DNA from: an uncultured Alphaproteobacteria bacterium
GTDB taxonomy: Bacteria > Pseudomonadota > Alphaproteobacteria > Rs-D84
Assembly (NCBI GenBank): GCA_947589625.1
Contig: CANQCM010000016.1
Location: forward strand, 1-13,124
Reading direction: 5' to 3'
Length of the DNA stretch: 13,124 nucleotides
Shown here: one piece after another, positions 1-6,716 of the stretch
How positions within the stretch are numbered: the stretch's first letter is position 1
Layout of the letters: every line of letters begins with the position of its first letter
Program-made: the position numbers and the translations under genes
The notes under the pieces: generated by a model
Told to the model about the DNA's origin: nothing
Seen by the model: the letters and a program-made list of their open reading frames with translations, nothing else
The model's database searches: none

Positions 1-112
1 TGCATACGCAACCGACCTTGGGCAATCGCTGACGCGACCGGCGTTATTCCGCCTTTGCCCTGCGGTTCGAACGGCTTGCCTCGCCGGTTCAAATCCGACA
101 CGCCCAAGATTA
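1..112. other. GC-rich, RNA-like segment of unknown identity
   Basis: No convincing protein gene was found here, and base composition is clearly more GC-rich than the rest of the window. Two nested complementary pairs are visible: CTTGGGC (17-23) with GCCCAAG (102-108), and CCGGCG (39-44) with CGCCGG (82-87). The + strand holds a T-arm-like string, GGTTCAAATCC (86-96). A tRNA ending here would need a 5' acceptor strand near GGGCGTG and a D-arm, and neither is present. It could be the 3' part of a structured RNA, a decayed tRNA, or the end of a gene lying to the left. I do not recognise it. Confidence 0.3.
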
Positions 113-116
113 AACC

Positions 117-145
117 AAAACGCCCACCGCAAGGGCAGGCGTTTT
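117..145 (-). terminator. Terminator of the tRNA operon, possibly bidirectional
   Basis: AAAACGCC (117-124) pairs perfectly with GGCGTTTT (138-145), enclosing a small inner CC/GG stem around a GCAA tetraloop on the + strand. On the minus strand the stem ends in GTTTTGGTTT, 8 nt past the encoded CCA of tRNA-His, so it fits as the end of the leftward tRNA transcript. On the + strand it is followed by GCTTT, so it may also stop any rightward transcript coming from bases 1-112. Confidence 0.65.
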
Positions 146-152
146 GCTTTAA

Positions 153-230
153 TGGGGCGGATAACCGGATTCGAACCGGCGACACCTGGTACCACAAACC
201 AGTGCTCTAACCAGCTGAGCTACATCCGCC
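153..230 (-). tRNA. tRNA-His (GTG anticodon)
   Basis: The minus strand folds as a full cloverleaf. It has acceptor GCGGATG/TATCCGC (with one G-U pair), D stem GCTC/GAGC, anticodon stem CTGGT/ACCAG with loop TTGTGGT (anticodon GTG), and T-arm GCCGG-TTCGAAT-CCGGT. The extra G at position -1 (base 230), opposite C73, is the identity element read by histidyl-tRNA synthetase, and it is encoded here. CCA is also encoded (153-155). It lies 21 nt downstream of tRNA-Ala in the same orientation, so the two are very probably co-transcribed from the promoter at 340-368. Confidence 0.96.
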
Positions 231-251
231 ATACTCAATGGGTTGCATTTC

Positions 252-327
252 TGGTGGAGCTGATCGGACTTGAACCGACGACCCCTTGCATGCCATGCAA
301 GTGCTCTACCAACTGAGCTACAACCCC
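252..327 (-). tRNA. tRNA-Ala (GGC anticodon)
   Basis: The minus strand forms acceptor GGGGTTG/CAGCTCC, D stem GCTC/GAGC, anticodon stem CTTGC/GCAAG with loop ATGGCAT (anticodon GGC), and T-arm GTCGG-TTCAAGT-CCGAT, then A73 and an encoded CCA (252-254). The G3-U70 wobble pair, the main identity element for alanyl-tRNA synthetase, is present. It is the first gene of the leftward tRNA operon. Its 5' end lies about 6 nt from the predicted transcription start. Confidence 0.96.
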
Positions 328-339
328 ATGCAGACGGTT

Positions 340-368
340 ATTCTATATTTCTTCTTGCAAAATGTCAA
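340..368 (-). promoter_or_regulatory. Promoter of the tRNA-Ala/tRNA-His operon
   Basis: Reading leftward, TTGACA (368-363), a 17-nt spacer and TAGAAT (345-340) form a near-consensus sigma70-type promoter. The predicted start, near 333, is only a few bases before the tRNA-Ala 5' end. A second TGTCAA (384-389) lies 21 bp away and makes a TGTCAAA direct repeat. It may be chance or a binding site for a regulator. The 80-bp gap also serves frr on the other strand, for which I see no clear promoter. Confidence 0.75.
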
Positions 369-407
369 ATCAATTTGCTAATCTGTCAAAATAACAAGGA
401 GTTTATT

Positions 408-968
408 ATGGATTATACAGCCTTGCGGGCAGAAGTTGAACAAAAAACAGCACAAACAATAGAAGTGTTAAAGGGCGAATTTGCAGGTCTGCGTACGGGG
501 CGCGCATCGGTGCATTTACTGGACGGCGTGCGTGTCGCGGTATATGGGTCTGATATGCCGTTGAATCAGGTTGCAACCGTTGCAACGCCTGATAACCAGA
601 CATTATCGGTTACGGTGTGGGACATAAATAATGCAGGTGCGGTTGAAAAAGCAATTCGTGATTCTGGATTGGGTCTGAATCCTATGACCGCAGGCGGTGT
701 TATTCGCATGAGCATGCCGCCATTGACCGAAGAACGGCGCCGCGAATTAACCCGTGTGGCAGGCAAATATGCCGAAGAAGCAAAAATTTCTATGCGTAAT
801 ATTCGCCAAGATGCCATGGGCAGAATCAAACGCGCGGTTGGCGACAAGGAAATTTCCGAAGACGATCAACGCAAATACGAAGAAGATATTCAAAAAGTAT
901 TTGATGCCCGTGCAGGCGAAGTTGACGCATTGGCAAAACAAAAAGAAGCAGACATTATGTCTGTATAA
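408..968 (+). CDS. frr: Ribosome recycling factor
   Basis: RRF works with EF-G in the cytoplasm to split post-termination ribosomes so the subunits can start again. The product is 186 aa, close to the 185 aa of the E. coli protein. It shows the family pattern throughout: an N-terminal helix, GLRTGRA (about residues 25-31), the domain II beta region, then the C-terminal helices with PPLTEERRRELT and NIRQDAM. ATG 408 was chosen because AAGGAG (396-401) lies 6 nt upstream and the domain begins right there. The open frame extends back to 270 but only through tRNA-Ala. It is first in the operon with uppS, cdsA, rseP and bamA. In many relatives pyrH and tsf lie upstream, but here a divergent tRNA operon takes that place. 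Confidence 0.97.
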   Translation: MDYTALRAEVEQKTAQTIEVLKGEFAGLRTGRASVHLLDGVRVAVYGSDMPLNQVATVATPDNQTLSVTVWDINNAGAVEKAIRDSGLGLNPMTAGGVIRMSMPPLTEERRRELTRVAGKYAEEAKISMRNIRQDAMGRIKRAVGDKEISEDDQRKYEEDIQKVFDARAGEVDALAKQKEADIMSV

Positions 969-997
969 TTAACCGCGCAAGAGGGATCGGGGACAGC

Positions 998-1789
998 ATG
1001 ATAAAAATGTTCAAGAAAAAAGAAATTAAACCAGATTCAGAACCTGTGGCTGATGTTGCGCCACGCGTGCCACAACACATTGCGTTTATTTGTGATGGTA
1101 ATCGCCGTTGGGCAGAAAATCGCGGTTTGCCGCCATTGATGGGACACAAGGCTGGGATTGATAACTTTGAAAATCTGGTTGATTGGTATATTGCCCGTGG
1201 TGTATCAACCGTAACTTTCTGGATTTTTTCAACAGAAAATTGGAATCGTTCCACCGAAGAAGTAAATTATCTGATGGATTTATTTTATTCGGTATTAAAG
1301 CAAAATATGAAACACGCGATTGAAAAAAATCTGCGCTATCGGGTTATTGGTTCGCGCGACAGGTTGCCAAAAAAATTGGCAGCGTTGTGCGATGAACTGG
1401 AAGAAAAATCAGCCGAAAATTCAGGCGGCACAGTTGTGTTCGCTTTGAACTATGGCGGTCGTGATGAAATTATCAATGCAGTAAATGCGGCGATTACCGA
1501 TGGCAAGCCTGTTGACCGCGACACATTTGAAACATATATGGACACAGGCGAATTATTGCCTGTTGATTTGTTGGTGCGTACCAGTAATGAATACCGCATT
1601 TCTAATTTTATGTTGTGGAAACTGGCGTATTCAGAATTTTTGTTTGTGCCACAACATTGGCCTGATTTTGTGCGCGATGAAAATTTGTGGCAATTAACAC
1701 TGGACGAATTTGCAAAACGCAATCGCCGTTTTGGTGGTGGCAAAAAAGCAGATTATTCTGGAAAAAAAGTAAAGGAAAAAAATAAATGA
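998..1789 (+). CDS. uppS: Isoprenyl transferase (undecaprenyl diphosphate synthase)
   Basis: This cis-prenyltransferase adds isopentenyl units to farnesyl diphosphate to make the C55 lipid carrier for peptidoglycan and other surface polymers. The 263-aa product has the family motifs in order: HIAFICDGNRRWA (27-39, catalytic Asp33), FSTENW (77-82), NYGGRDEI (151-158) and RTSNEYRISNF (194-204). The pyrophosphate-binding loop reads DGNRRW where most bacterial enzymes have DGNGRW. The last 20 residues are Lys-rich and probably disordered. A GAGGG-containing purine-rich site (981-985) precedes ATG 998; a second ATG at 1007 is possible. It lies 29 nt after frr, and its TGA overlaps the cdsA start by 4 nt (ATGA), suggesting translational coupling. 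Confidence 0.95.
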   Translation: MIKMFKKKEIKPDSEPVADVAPRVPQHIAFICDGNRRWAENRGLPPLMGHKAGIDNFENLVDWYIARGVSTVTFWIFSTENWNRSTEEVNYLMDLFYSVLKQNMKHAIEKNLRYRVIGSRDRLPKKLAALCDELEEKSAENSGGTVVFALNYGGRDEIINAVNAAITDGKPVDRDTFETYMDTGELLPVDLLVRTSNEYRISNFMLWKLAYSEFLFVPQHWPDFVRDENLWQLTLDEFAKRNRRFGGGKKADYSGKKVKEKNK

Positions 1790-2436
1790 CGAACACATCA
1801 AAGCGCGTTATTGTTGGCGCAATTATGGCGGCGGTTGTTGCGATTGTTGCATGTTTGCAATATTTCGGGTTGCCTGCGGTAAAATATACATCGGTAATTG
1901 TTGTGCTGATGATGATTGCAGAATACATTCGCGCGATATTTGGCGCGCCGCGTAAAGTTATATTTGCGCGCGAAAATGTTTTTGCGTTTGCTTGGCTGGG
2001 TGTGTGGTTGGTTTTAATGTTGTGTGCCGCATGGCATGTTGGCACACGGCCGTGGATTATGCTGTTGATGCTGATTATCATCGCTGGCGCAGATATTGGC
2101 GCATGGTTCTTTGGGCGCATGCTGGGCGGTGATAAAATGTGGGCGCGTATGTCTGAAAACAAAACATGGGCTGGTCAAATCGCAGGCATTTTATGTGGGA
2201 CATTTATGTCTGTGATGTATGGTTTATTGGGTGCAGATACATTTATGCCGCAATTGATGTGGATTGGTATCAGTGTCGCATTACTCAGCCAATATGGCGA
2301 TTTAACCGCCAGTTGGATTAAACGCAAATTAGGACTGAAAGATTTCAGTAATATTTTACCAGGTCACGGCGGTATACTGGATCGCTTTGACGGGTGGATT
2401 TATGTATTACCGATAATTTGGTTGGTAATGATGTAA
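1786..2436 (+). CDS. cdsA: Phosphatidate cytidylyltransferase (CDP-diacylglycerol synthase)
   Basis: CdsA is an inner-membrane enzyme that joins CTP and phosphatidic acid to make CDP-diacylglycerol, the precursor of all bacterial phospholipids. The C-terminus carries the whole CdsA signature at 176-202: SWIKR, then LKD, then LPGHGG, then LDRFD, including the metal-binding Asp residues. SENKTWAG (123-130) matches the SPKKTWEG-type motif of the family. Hydrophobic helices fill most of the protein. At 216 aa it is shorter than the roughly 270-285 aa typical for CdsA; the missing part is at the N-terminus, so it probably has fewer membrane spans. AAGGA lies inside the end of uppS, and the start overlaps the uppS stop. 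Confidence 0.95.
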   Translation: MTNTSKRVIVGAIMAAVVAIVACLQYFGLPAVKYTSVIVVLMMIAEYIRAIFGAPRKVIFARENVFAFAWLGVWLVLMLCAAWHVGTRPWIMLLMLIIIAGADIGAWFFGRMLGGDKMWARMSENKTWAGQIAGILCGTFMSVMYGLLGADTFMPQLMWIGISVALLSQYGDLTASWIKRKLGLKDFSNILPGHGGILDRFDGWIYVLPIIWLVMM

Positions 2437-2454
2437 ACATAGGGGTTGATGAAA

Positions 2455-3513
2455 ATGCATATTATTTTAACCATTGTTGCACTGTTGATTGTTCTGGGTG
2501 TGGTTGTGTTCGTTCACGAACTGGGGCATTTTTTGGCGGCGCGATGGGCAGGTGTTCGGGTTGATGCATTTTCTATTGGTTTTGGGCCTGCGATTGTTAA
2601 ATGGCACGATAAACACGGCACAGAATGGAAAATATCTTGTTTGCCACTGGGTGGTTATGTATCTATTTATGGGCAATCTGATATGTTTGACCGTAAAAAA
2701 TATGACGCGATGTCGCCCAAAGAAAAACAAGGACATTGGTTGTCTGCGCCACGGTGGAAATTGTTTATTGTAATTGCTGCAGGTGTGTTTATGAATTTCA
2801 TATTGGCGTGGTTGATTTATTCAAGTCTGTTTATGTTCAAACCGCGTAATGTGCAATTGCCTGTGGTGGGACAAGTGATTCAAGAATCTGTCGCGTTTAA
2901 TGCAGGTGTAAAATCTGGCGATGTGATTTTGCGTATTGATGACGAAAAAATTACAAACTGGGGCGAAATCATAATTGCCAAAGAATTGGCGTCTAATCGT
3001 AATGCCGATGTTTTGATTTTGCGCGGTGAAAAATTGGTTCAGGTTAAATTGTCGCCTGCAGATCGTTGGGGCTTGATTGCAGATGGCAGTAAAACTGAAT
3101 TTCGCAAGAAAGGATTTTTCGGTGCGTTATATTCTGGTGCGCGCGAAACATATTATCAGTCCAAGACATTGCTGGTGGTATTGAAACAAATTATAACGGG
3201 TGAACGGTCGTCAAAACAACTGGGGTCGTTCATTTCTATTGCCGAAGTTTCTGGTCGTGCGATGGCGATTGGTTTTTCTGCATTGTTATCAATTATTGCA
3301 TTGTTGTCGGTAAATCTGGCGGTGATAAATTTATTGCCGTTGCCAGTGCTGGACGGCGGATATTTATTAATTATTTTAATCGAGGCCATTACACGCCGCA
3401 ACTTGAACGGGCGCGGAATGGAAATTGCGATTATGGTTGGTTGGGCGTTAATTTTCTTGATATTTGCCCTGACTATGTGGAATGATTTAGCGCGAGTATT
3501 CGGATTGATGTAA
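2455..3513 (+). CDS. rseP: RseP-like site-2 protease (regulated intramembrane proteolysis)
   Basis: RseP is a zinc metalloprotease of the inner membrane. It cuts membrane anchors such as anti-sigma factors and clears signal peptides. The 352-aa product has HELGH (21-25) in the first membrane helix, GYVSIYG shortly after, one PDZ domain (about 115-190), and NLLPLPVLDGG ending at 302 as the second metal-binding motif, then a final helix. E. coli RseP is about 450 aa with two PDZ domains, so this is the shorter single-PDZ form. In-frame starts are TTG 2446, ATG 2449 and ATG 2455. AGGGG (2441-2445) is best spaced for 2455, so I chose it. It sits 18 nt after cdsA. The gene dxr, often found between them in alphaproteobacteria, is absent. 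Confidence 0.95.
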   Translation: MHIILTIVALLIVLGVVVFVHELGHFLAARWAGVRVDAFSIGFGPAIVKWHDKHGTEWKISCLPLGGYVSIYGQSDMFDRKKYDAMSPKEKQGHWLSAPRWKLFIVIAAGVFMNFILAWLIYSSLFMFKPRNVQLPVVGQVIQESVAFNAGVKSGDVILRIDDEKITNWGEIIIAKELASNRNADVLILRGEKLVQVKLSPADRWGLIADGSKTEFRKKGFFGALYSGARETYYQSKTLLVVLKQIITGERSSKQLGSFISIAEVSGRAMAIGFSALLSIIALLSVNLAVINLLPLPVLDGGYLLIILIEAITRRNLNGRGMEIAIMVGWALIFLIFALTMWNDLARVFGLM

Positions 3514-3514
3514 T

Positions 3515-5779
3515 ATGAAAAAGAAAATTGTATTTTTATTGTCTGTTTTAACGGCGACCGCATCGCATGCGGCAACTGTGTCGCGTATTGATGTGTCGGG
3601 TAATCAACGTATGGACGCAGAATCTATTCGCATTTTGGCTGATGTTCGTGTTGGCGAAAATGTAAATTCAGAACGCGCAAACCAAATTGCAAAAAAATTG
3701 CAAGAAAGTGGTTATTTCACAAAAATAAATGTGTCTATGTCGGGCAATGTTTTGAAAATTGATATTGACGAAGCGCCCATTGTAAACATGGTCACGGTTG
3801 AAGGTAATGACGAAGTTTCCACCGATGATTTGAAAAAAGAAATCAGATTAAAAGAACGCGCGTCATACGATGAATCTGTAATTGGGTCTGATGTTCAACG
3901 TATGCTGACGATATATCAACGCAAGGGTTTCTTTGGCACCAAGATAGAGCCGAAAAAAATCAATCTGGAAAATAATCGCGTAAATATCGTTTATGAAATT
4001 GCCGAAGGGCACCCGACATATATCACAGACATTAAATTTGAAGGTAATAAAAAATTCAGCGACCGTGTCTTGCGTGGTGAAATCTTGTCGCGTGAACATG
4101 CGTGGTGGCGCATTATGACGCAATTTGATACCTTTGACGAAGACCGTATTCAATACGACCAGCAAATGTTGCGTCAATTTTATCTGCGTAATGGATATGC
4201 TGATTTTCAGGTAAAAAGCGCAAATGGTACCTTTACGCCTGACCGTCAATATTATTCGGTTGTGTTTGATGTTGATGAAGGTCCGCGTTATAAATTTGGC
4301 AAATTGTCTATTGATAATCCGTTCCCAGATGTTCCAACTGATGAACTGACCGACAAAATCAAAATGTCGTCTGGTAATTATTACAACATTGACAAGGTTG
4401 AAGAAACTATCAGCGCACTGCGCGGTGCAGTTGCTGATTACGGATACGCGTTTATTACGGTTGAACCTGTGCCAACTAAAAATGACGATGACCGTACTAT
4501 TGATATAAAATTCAAGATTGAAAAAACAAATCGTATTTATTTGAATTCTATCAATATTTTGGGCAATGTGCGTACTTTTGACAGTGTGATTGAACAGCTG
4601 ATTCCAATGCGCCCTGGCGACCCGTTTTCATTACAGACAATTGAAGAAGGACGTCAGAACCTGATGCGTACGCGTTATTTCAAAGATGTACAAATGACCC
4701 CAACGCGTATTGCAGACGAAAATATGATAAACCTTGATATCAAGGTTGAAGAACAACCGACTGGCGAATTGTCTGGCGGTTTTGGGTGGTCAAATATCAA
4801 CGGTTTTATGGTTGATGCAGGTATCACAGAAAATAACTTTATGGGACGCGGTCAGGTTGTGCAACTGCGTGCATCTGTTGCGCAATATCAAAAGCAAGCA
4901 TTATTCAGTTTTACTGAACCTTATTTGTTTGGTCGGCAATTATCCGGTGGGTTTGATGTTTCATATATTATGTATGACTATTCATCACTGGGTGGTTTTG
5001 GATATGACCGCGATTCTTTGACTGTGGCTGGTCGTTTGGGTTGGAAATTAACAGACCATTGGTCGCAAACAGTGCGCCTGTCGGCATCGTATGACCAAAA
5101 CTATGACTTGCAGACATTACACGGTTGGCGCGATGCGAATCTGTACACTCTGGGTACATATTTCCGTTATTATAATCTGGACACAAATTTCCAACAAAAT
5201 ACGCATACGGGTGTTGTGGGTAATTTTGGTGTTGCCTATACTGGATTTGGTGGCACAGAAACATATATGCGATACAGTGGCGATGTTAATGCAATGGTAA
5301 AGTTTTTCAACGACCGTTGGCAATTGCGCGCATCGGTCGAAGCGGGCTTGTTGCAATCAATTGACGACGAATATATCTCACGCGTGTATCGCTATTTCTT
5401 GGGTGGTGAAACTTTGCGTGGGTTTGATATTGCTGGCATCGGCAGCCGCAATTGGTATTACACGACATATTCGTTGGGCGGTTTGTGGAAAGTAAACGGC
5501 ACTGTTCAGTTAAATTTCCCTATATTTATTCCAGATGAATATCAGGTCAAAGGCTTTGTCTTCACAGACTATGGTATTTTGGGTAAACCACCAAAAGAAG
5601 ATTATACATTCTTGGGTCGCGACAATTATATTGATACAGACATTCGCACATCTGTTGGTTTTGGTGTATATTGGAACACGCCAATGGGGCCAATGAATTT
5701 CTCGTGGGGTTGGCCATTAAAGATTAACGAATACGACCGTGAACAACGTTTCTTGTTATCGTTTGAAACCCAGTTCTGA
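3515..5779 (+). CDS. bamA: Outer membrane protein assembly factor BamA
   Basis: BamA is the core of the BAM complex, which folds beta-barrel proteins into the outer membrane. The 754-aa product starts with a signal peptide (cleavage likely after SHA, residue 19). Five POTRA repeats follow to about 420, seen in recurring motifs such as VEGNDEVS, FEGNKKFS and ILGNVRTF, and then a 16-strand-type barrel. LRGF (634-637) is the conserved loop-6 motif (usually VRGF). The protein ends in Phe after alternating hydrophobic residues (LSFETQF), the usual outer-membrane targeting signal. It starts 1 nt after the rseP stop with no clear ribosome binding site, so it is probably coupled to rseP translation. 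Skp, lpxD and fabZ, the common downstream genes, are not here. Confidence 0.97.
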   Translation: MKKKIVFLLSVLTATASHAATVSRIDVSGNQRMDAESIRILADVRVGENVNSERANQIAKKLQESGYFTKINVSMSGNVLKIDIDEAPIVNMVTVEGNDEVSTDDLKKEIRLKERASYDESVIGSDVQRMLTIYQRKGFFGTKIEPKKINLENNRVNIVYEIAEGHPTYITDIKFEGNKKFSDRVLRGEILSREHAWWRIMTQFDTFDEDRIQYDQQMLRQFYLRNGYADFQVKSANGTFTPDRQYYSVVFDVDEGPRYKFGKLSIDNPFPDVPTDELTDKIKMSSGNYYNIDKVEETISALRGAVADYGYAFITVEPVPTKNDDDRTIDIKFKIEKTNRIYLNSINILGNVRTFDSVIEQLIPMRPGDPFSLQTIEEGRQNLMRTRYFKDVQMTPTRIADENMINLDIKVEEQPTGELSGGFGWSNINGFMVDAGITENNFMGRGQVVQLRASVAQYQKQALFSFTEPYLFGRQLSGGFDVSYIMYDYSSLGGFGYDRDSLTVAGRLGWKLTDHWSQTVRLSASYDQNYDLQTLHGWRDANLYTLGTYFRYYNLDTNFQQNTHTGVVGNFGVAYTGFGGTETYMRYSGDVNAMVKFFNDRWQLRASVEAGLLQSIDDEYISRVYRYFLGGETLRGFDIAGIGSRNWYYTTYSLGGLWKVNGTVQLNFPIFIPDEYQVKGFVFTDYGILGKPPKEDYTFLGRDNYIDTDIRTSVGFGVYWNTPMGPMNFSWGWPLKINEYDREQRFLLSFETQF

Positions 5780-5796
5780 TAAGATGTGTTTTAATC

Positions 5797-5826
5797 TTGA
5801 CCGGTGGCGTTTGTTTTTCTTATAAT
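5797..5826 (+). promoter_or_regulatory. Promoter of the VirB8-like operon
   Basis: TTGACC (5797-5802), an 18-nt spacer and TATAAT (5821-5826) lie in the 68-bp gap after bamA. The -35 matches consensus in 5 of 6 positions and the -10 in all 6. The predicted start is near 5833, shortly before the ribosome binding site of the small lipoprotein. No terminator is visible after bamA, so read-through from bamA is also possible. Confidence 0.65.
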
Positions 5827-5847
5827 TTTATCAAAAGGGGGAAAGGT

Positions 5848-5994
5848 ATGAAAAAATTATTTCTGGGGTTTGTTGTTGCGCTGGCACTGGCGGGCTGTGG
5901 TCAGGTTTATGACCGCGAACCTGTGGGTGTTGGGTATGACAACAATGAATTAAAATTAAGCCCTTGCGCATGCATGATGGTTTTTCAGGCATAA
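5848..5994 (+). CDS. Small lipoprotein, possibly VirB7-like
   Basis: This 48-aa product has a classic lipoprotein signal: MKK, a hydrophobic stretch, and the lipobox LAGC with the lipidated Cys at 17, leaving a mature peptide of only 32 residues. Gly at +2 does not favour retention in the inner membrane by E. coli rules, so outer-membrane location is likely. The tail holds two more cysteines (C40, C42). AAAGG in a long purine run (5835-5846) is a strong ribosome binding site. Size, lipidation and position just before two VirB8-like genes suggest a role like VirB7, the short outer-membrane lipoprotein of type IV secretion channels. Sequence similarity alone cannot prove this in a peptide so short. 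It could also be an entericidin-like or other orphan lipoprotein. Confidence 0.75.
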   Translation: MKKLFLGFVVALALAGCGQVYDREPVGVGYDNNELKLSPCACMMVFQA

Positions 5995-6023
5995 CCTGAT
6001 ACGAACACAGTGGGGGGATTATT

Positions 6024-6716
6024 TTGGAATATCCAGCCAATTTTGAAACGGCGGCATTTCCGGCGGGCAAACGCATTGCCGTTTCTCGCTTTATGGCAAT
6101 TGGCGTTTCGTTGTTGTCTGTGGTTGTGATTGCGTTGGCACTGGTCGTGATGTGGGTCGGAAAATCGCATACGGTTGACCCATTTATAATTTCTGTAAAC
6201 GATATAACAGGTCAATGGGAAATCGTTGGGCATTCGCACGGCGCGTATGAGTATTCGCCAACGCGCACAATGCAAGAATCAGTGATTGGAAATTTCGCGC
6301 GCGATTGGTTTGCGGTATCTGATATAGAAACGAATAATGCCCTGTGGCAAGTGTGCGACCGTGAACAAGATTGTCAATCGTCTGATAAATTGACATTTGG
6401 CGACAAAACTTGTGCGCTGTTTTGTGAATCTGGCGAAGATGTGTTTAATCGGTTTATTTATGATGTTGTGCCTGATTATACTGCGCGCGCTGAAACGGGC
6501 GAAAGAATTGTTCTGGATACAGATTCATTGGAAATTACGCCATTATCGCAGATTACTGAAAACGGCGGTGTTTGGCGGGTTAATGCGATTTTACAATCAA
6601 ATATCATGGGACAAATGCGGATAATTGCATTTGCGCGTGTTATGCGTAATACGGCGTTTTATCCGCGAACATTGGGGTATTATGTTTCAGATTTTAATGC
6701 ATACAGGCAAGATTAA
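6024..6716 (+). CDS. VirB8-like inner-membrane protein (first copy)
   Basis: The 230-aa product has a short cytoplasmic N-terminus, one membrane span (about 25-45) and a periplasmic domain. After the span come PFIISVNDITGQWEIV and a helix with NFARDWF, and near the end GYYVSDFNAYRQD. This order matches VirB8/TrbF proteins, whose NTF2-like periplasmic domain helps assemble type IV secretion channels. Four cysteines (111, 117, 130, 134) cluster in a region that looks inserted compared with usual VirB8, and could form two disulfides. The start is TTG 6024, preceded by GGGGGGA (6012-6018) at good spacing. The next in-frame Met (6093) lies at the edge of the membrane span and has no such site. It abuts the next gene without a gap. 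The family call rests on pattern recognition, not an alignment. Confidence 0.7.
   Translation: MEYPANFETAAFPAGKRIAVSRFMAIGVSLLSVVVIALALVVMWVGKSHTVDPFIISVNDITGQWEIVGHSHGAYEYSPTRTMQESVIGNFARDWFAVSDIETNNALWQVCDREQDCQSSDKLTFGDKTCALFCESGEDVFNRFIYDVVPDYTARAETGERIVLDTDSLEITPLSQITENGGVWRVNAILQSNIMGQMRIIAFARVMRNTAFYPRTLGYYVSDFNAYRQD

Noticed and set aside
1..112. Permuted tmRNA (acceptor piece) or a class II tRNA
   Set aside because: No matching 5' acceptor strand, D-arm or tag-coding piece is present on either strand, and the T-stem has a mismatch.
1..209. Open + frame from the left edge into the tRNA-His region
   Set aside because: It passes antisense through tRNA-His and yields the familiar spurious peptide made by reading tRNA DNA; there is no protein family resemblance.
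270..407. N-terminal extension of frr back to base 270
   Set aside because: It runs antisense through tRNA-Ala, and AAGGAG sits before ATG 408, which gives the normal family length.
1608..2162. 184-aa open frame antisense to uppS/cdsA
   Set aside because: It lies wholly inside two well-supported genes; its composition (many Ile, Thr and His) is that of a shadow frame and it has no family features.
3156..3575. 139-aa antisense open frame over rseP/bamA
   Set aside because: Shadow of conserved coding sequence on the other strand, with no ribosome binding site.
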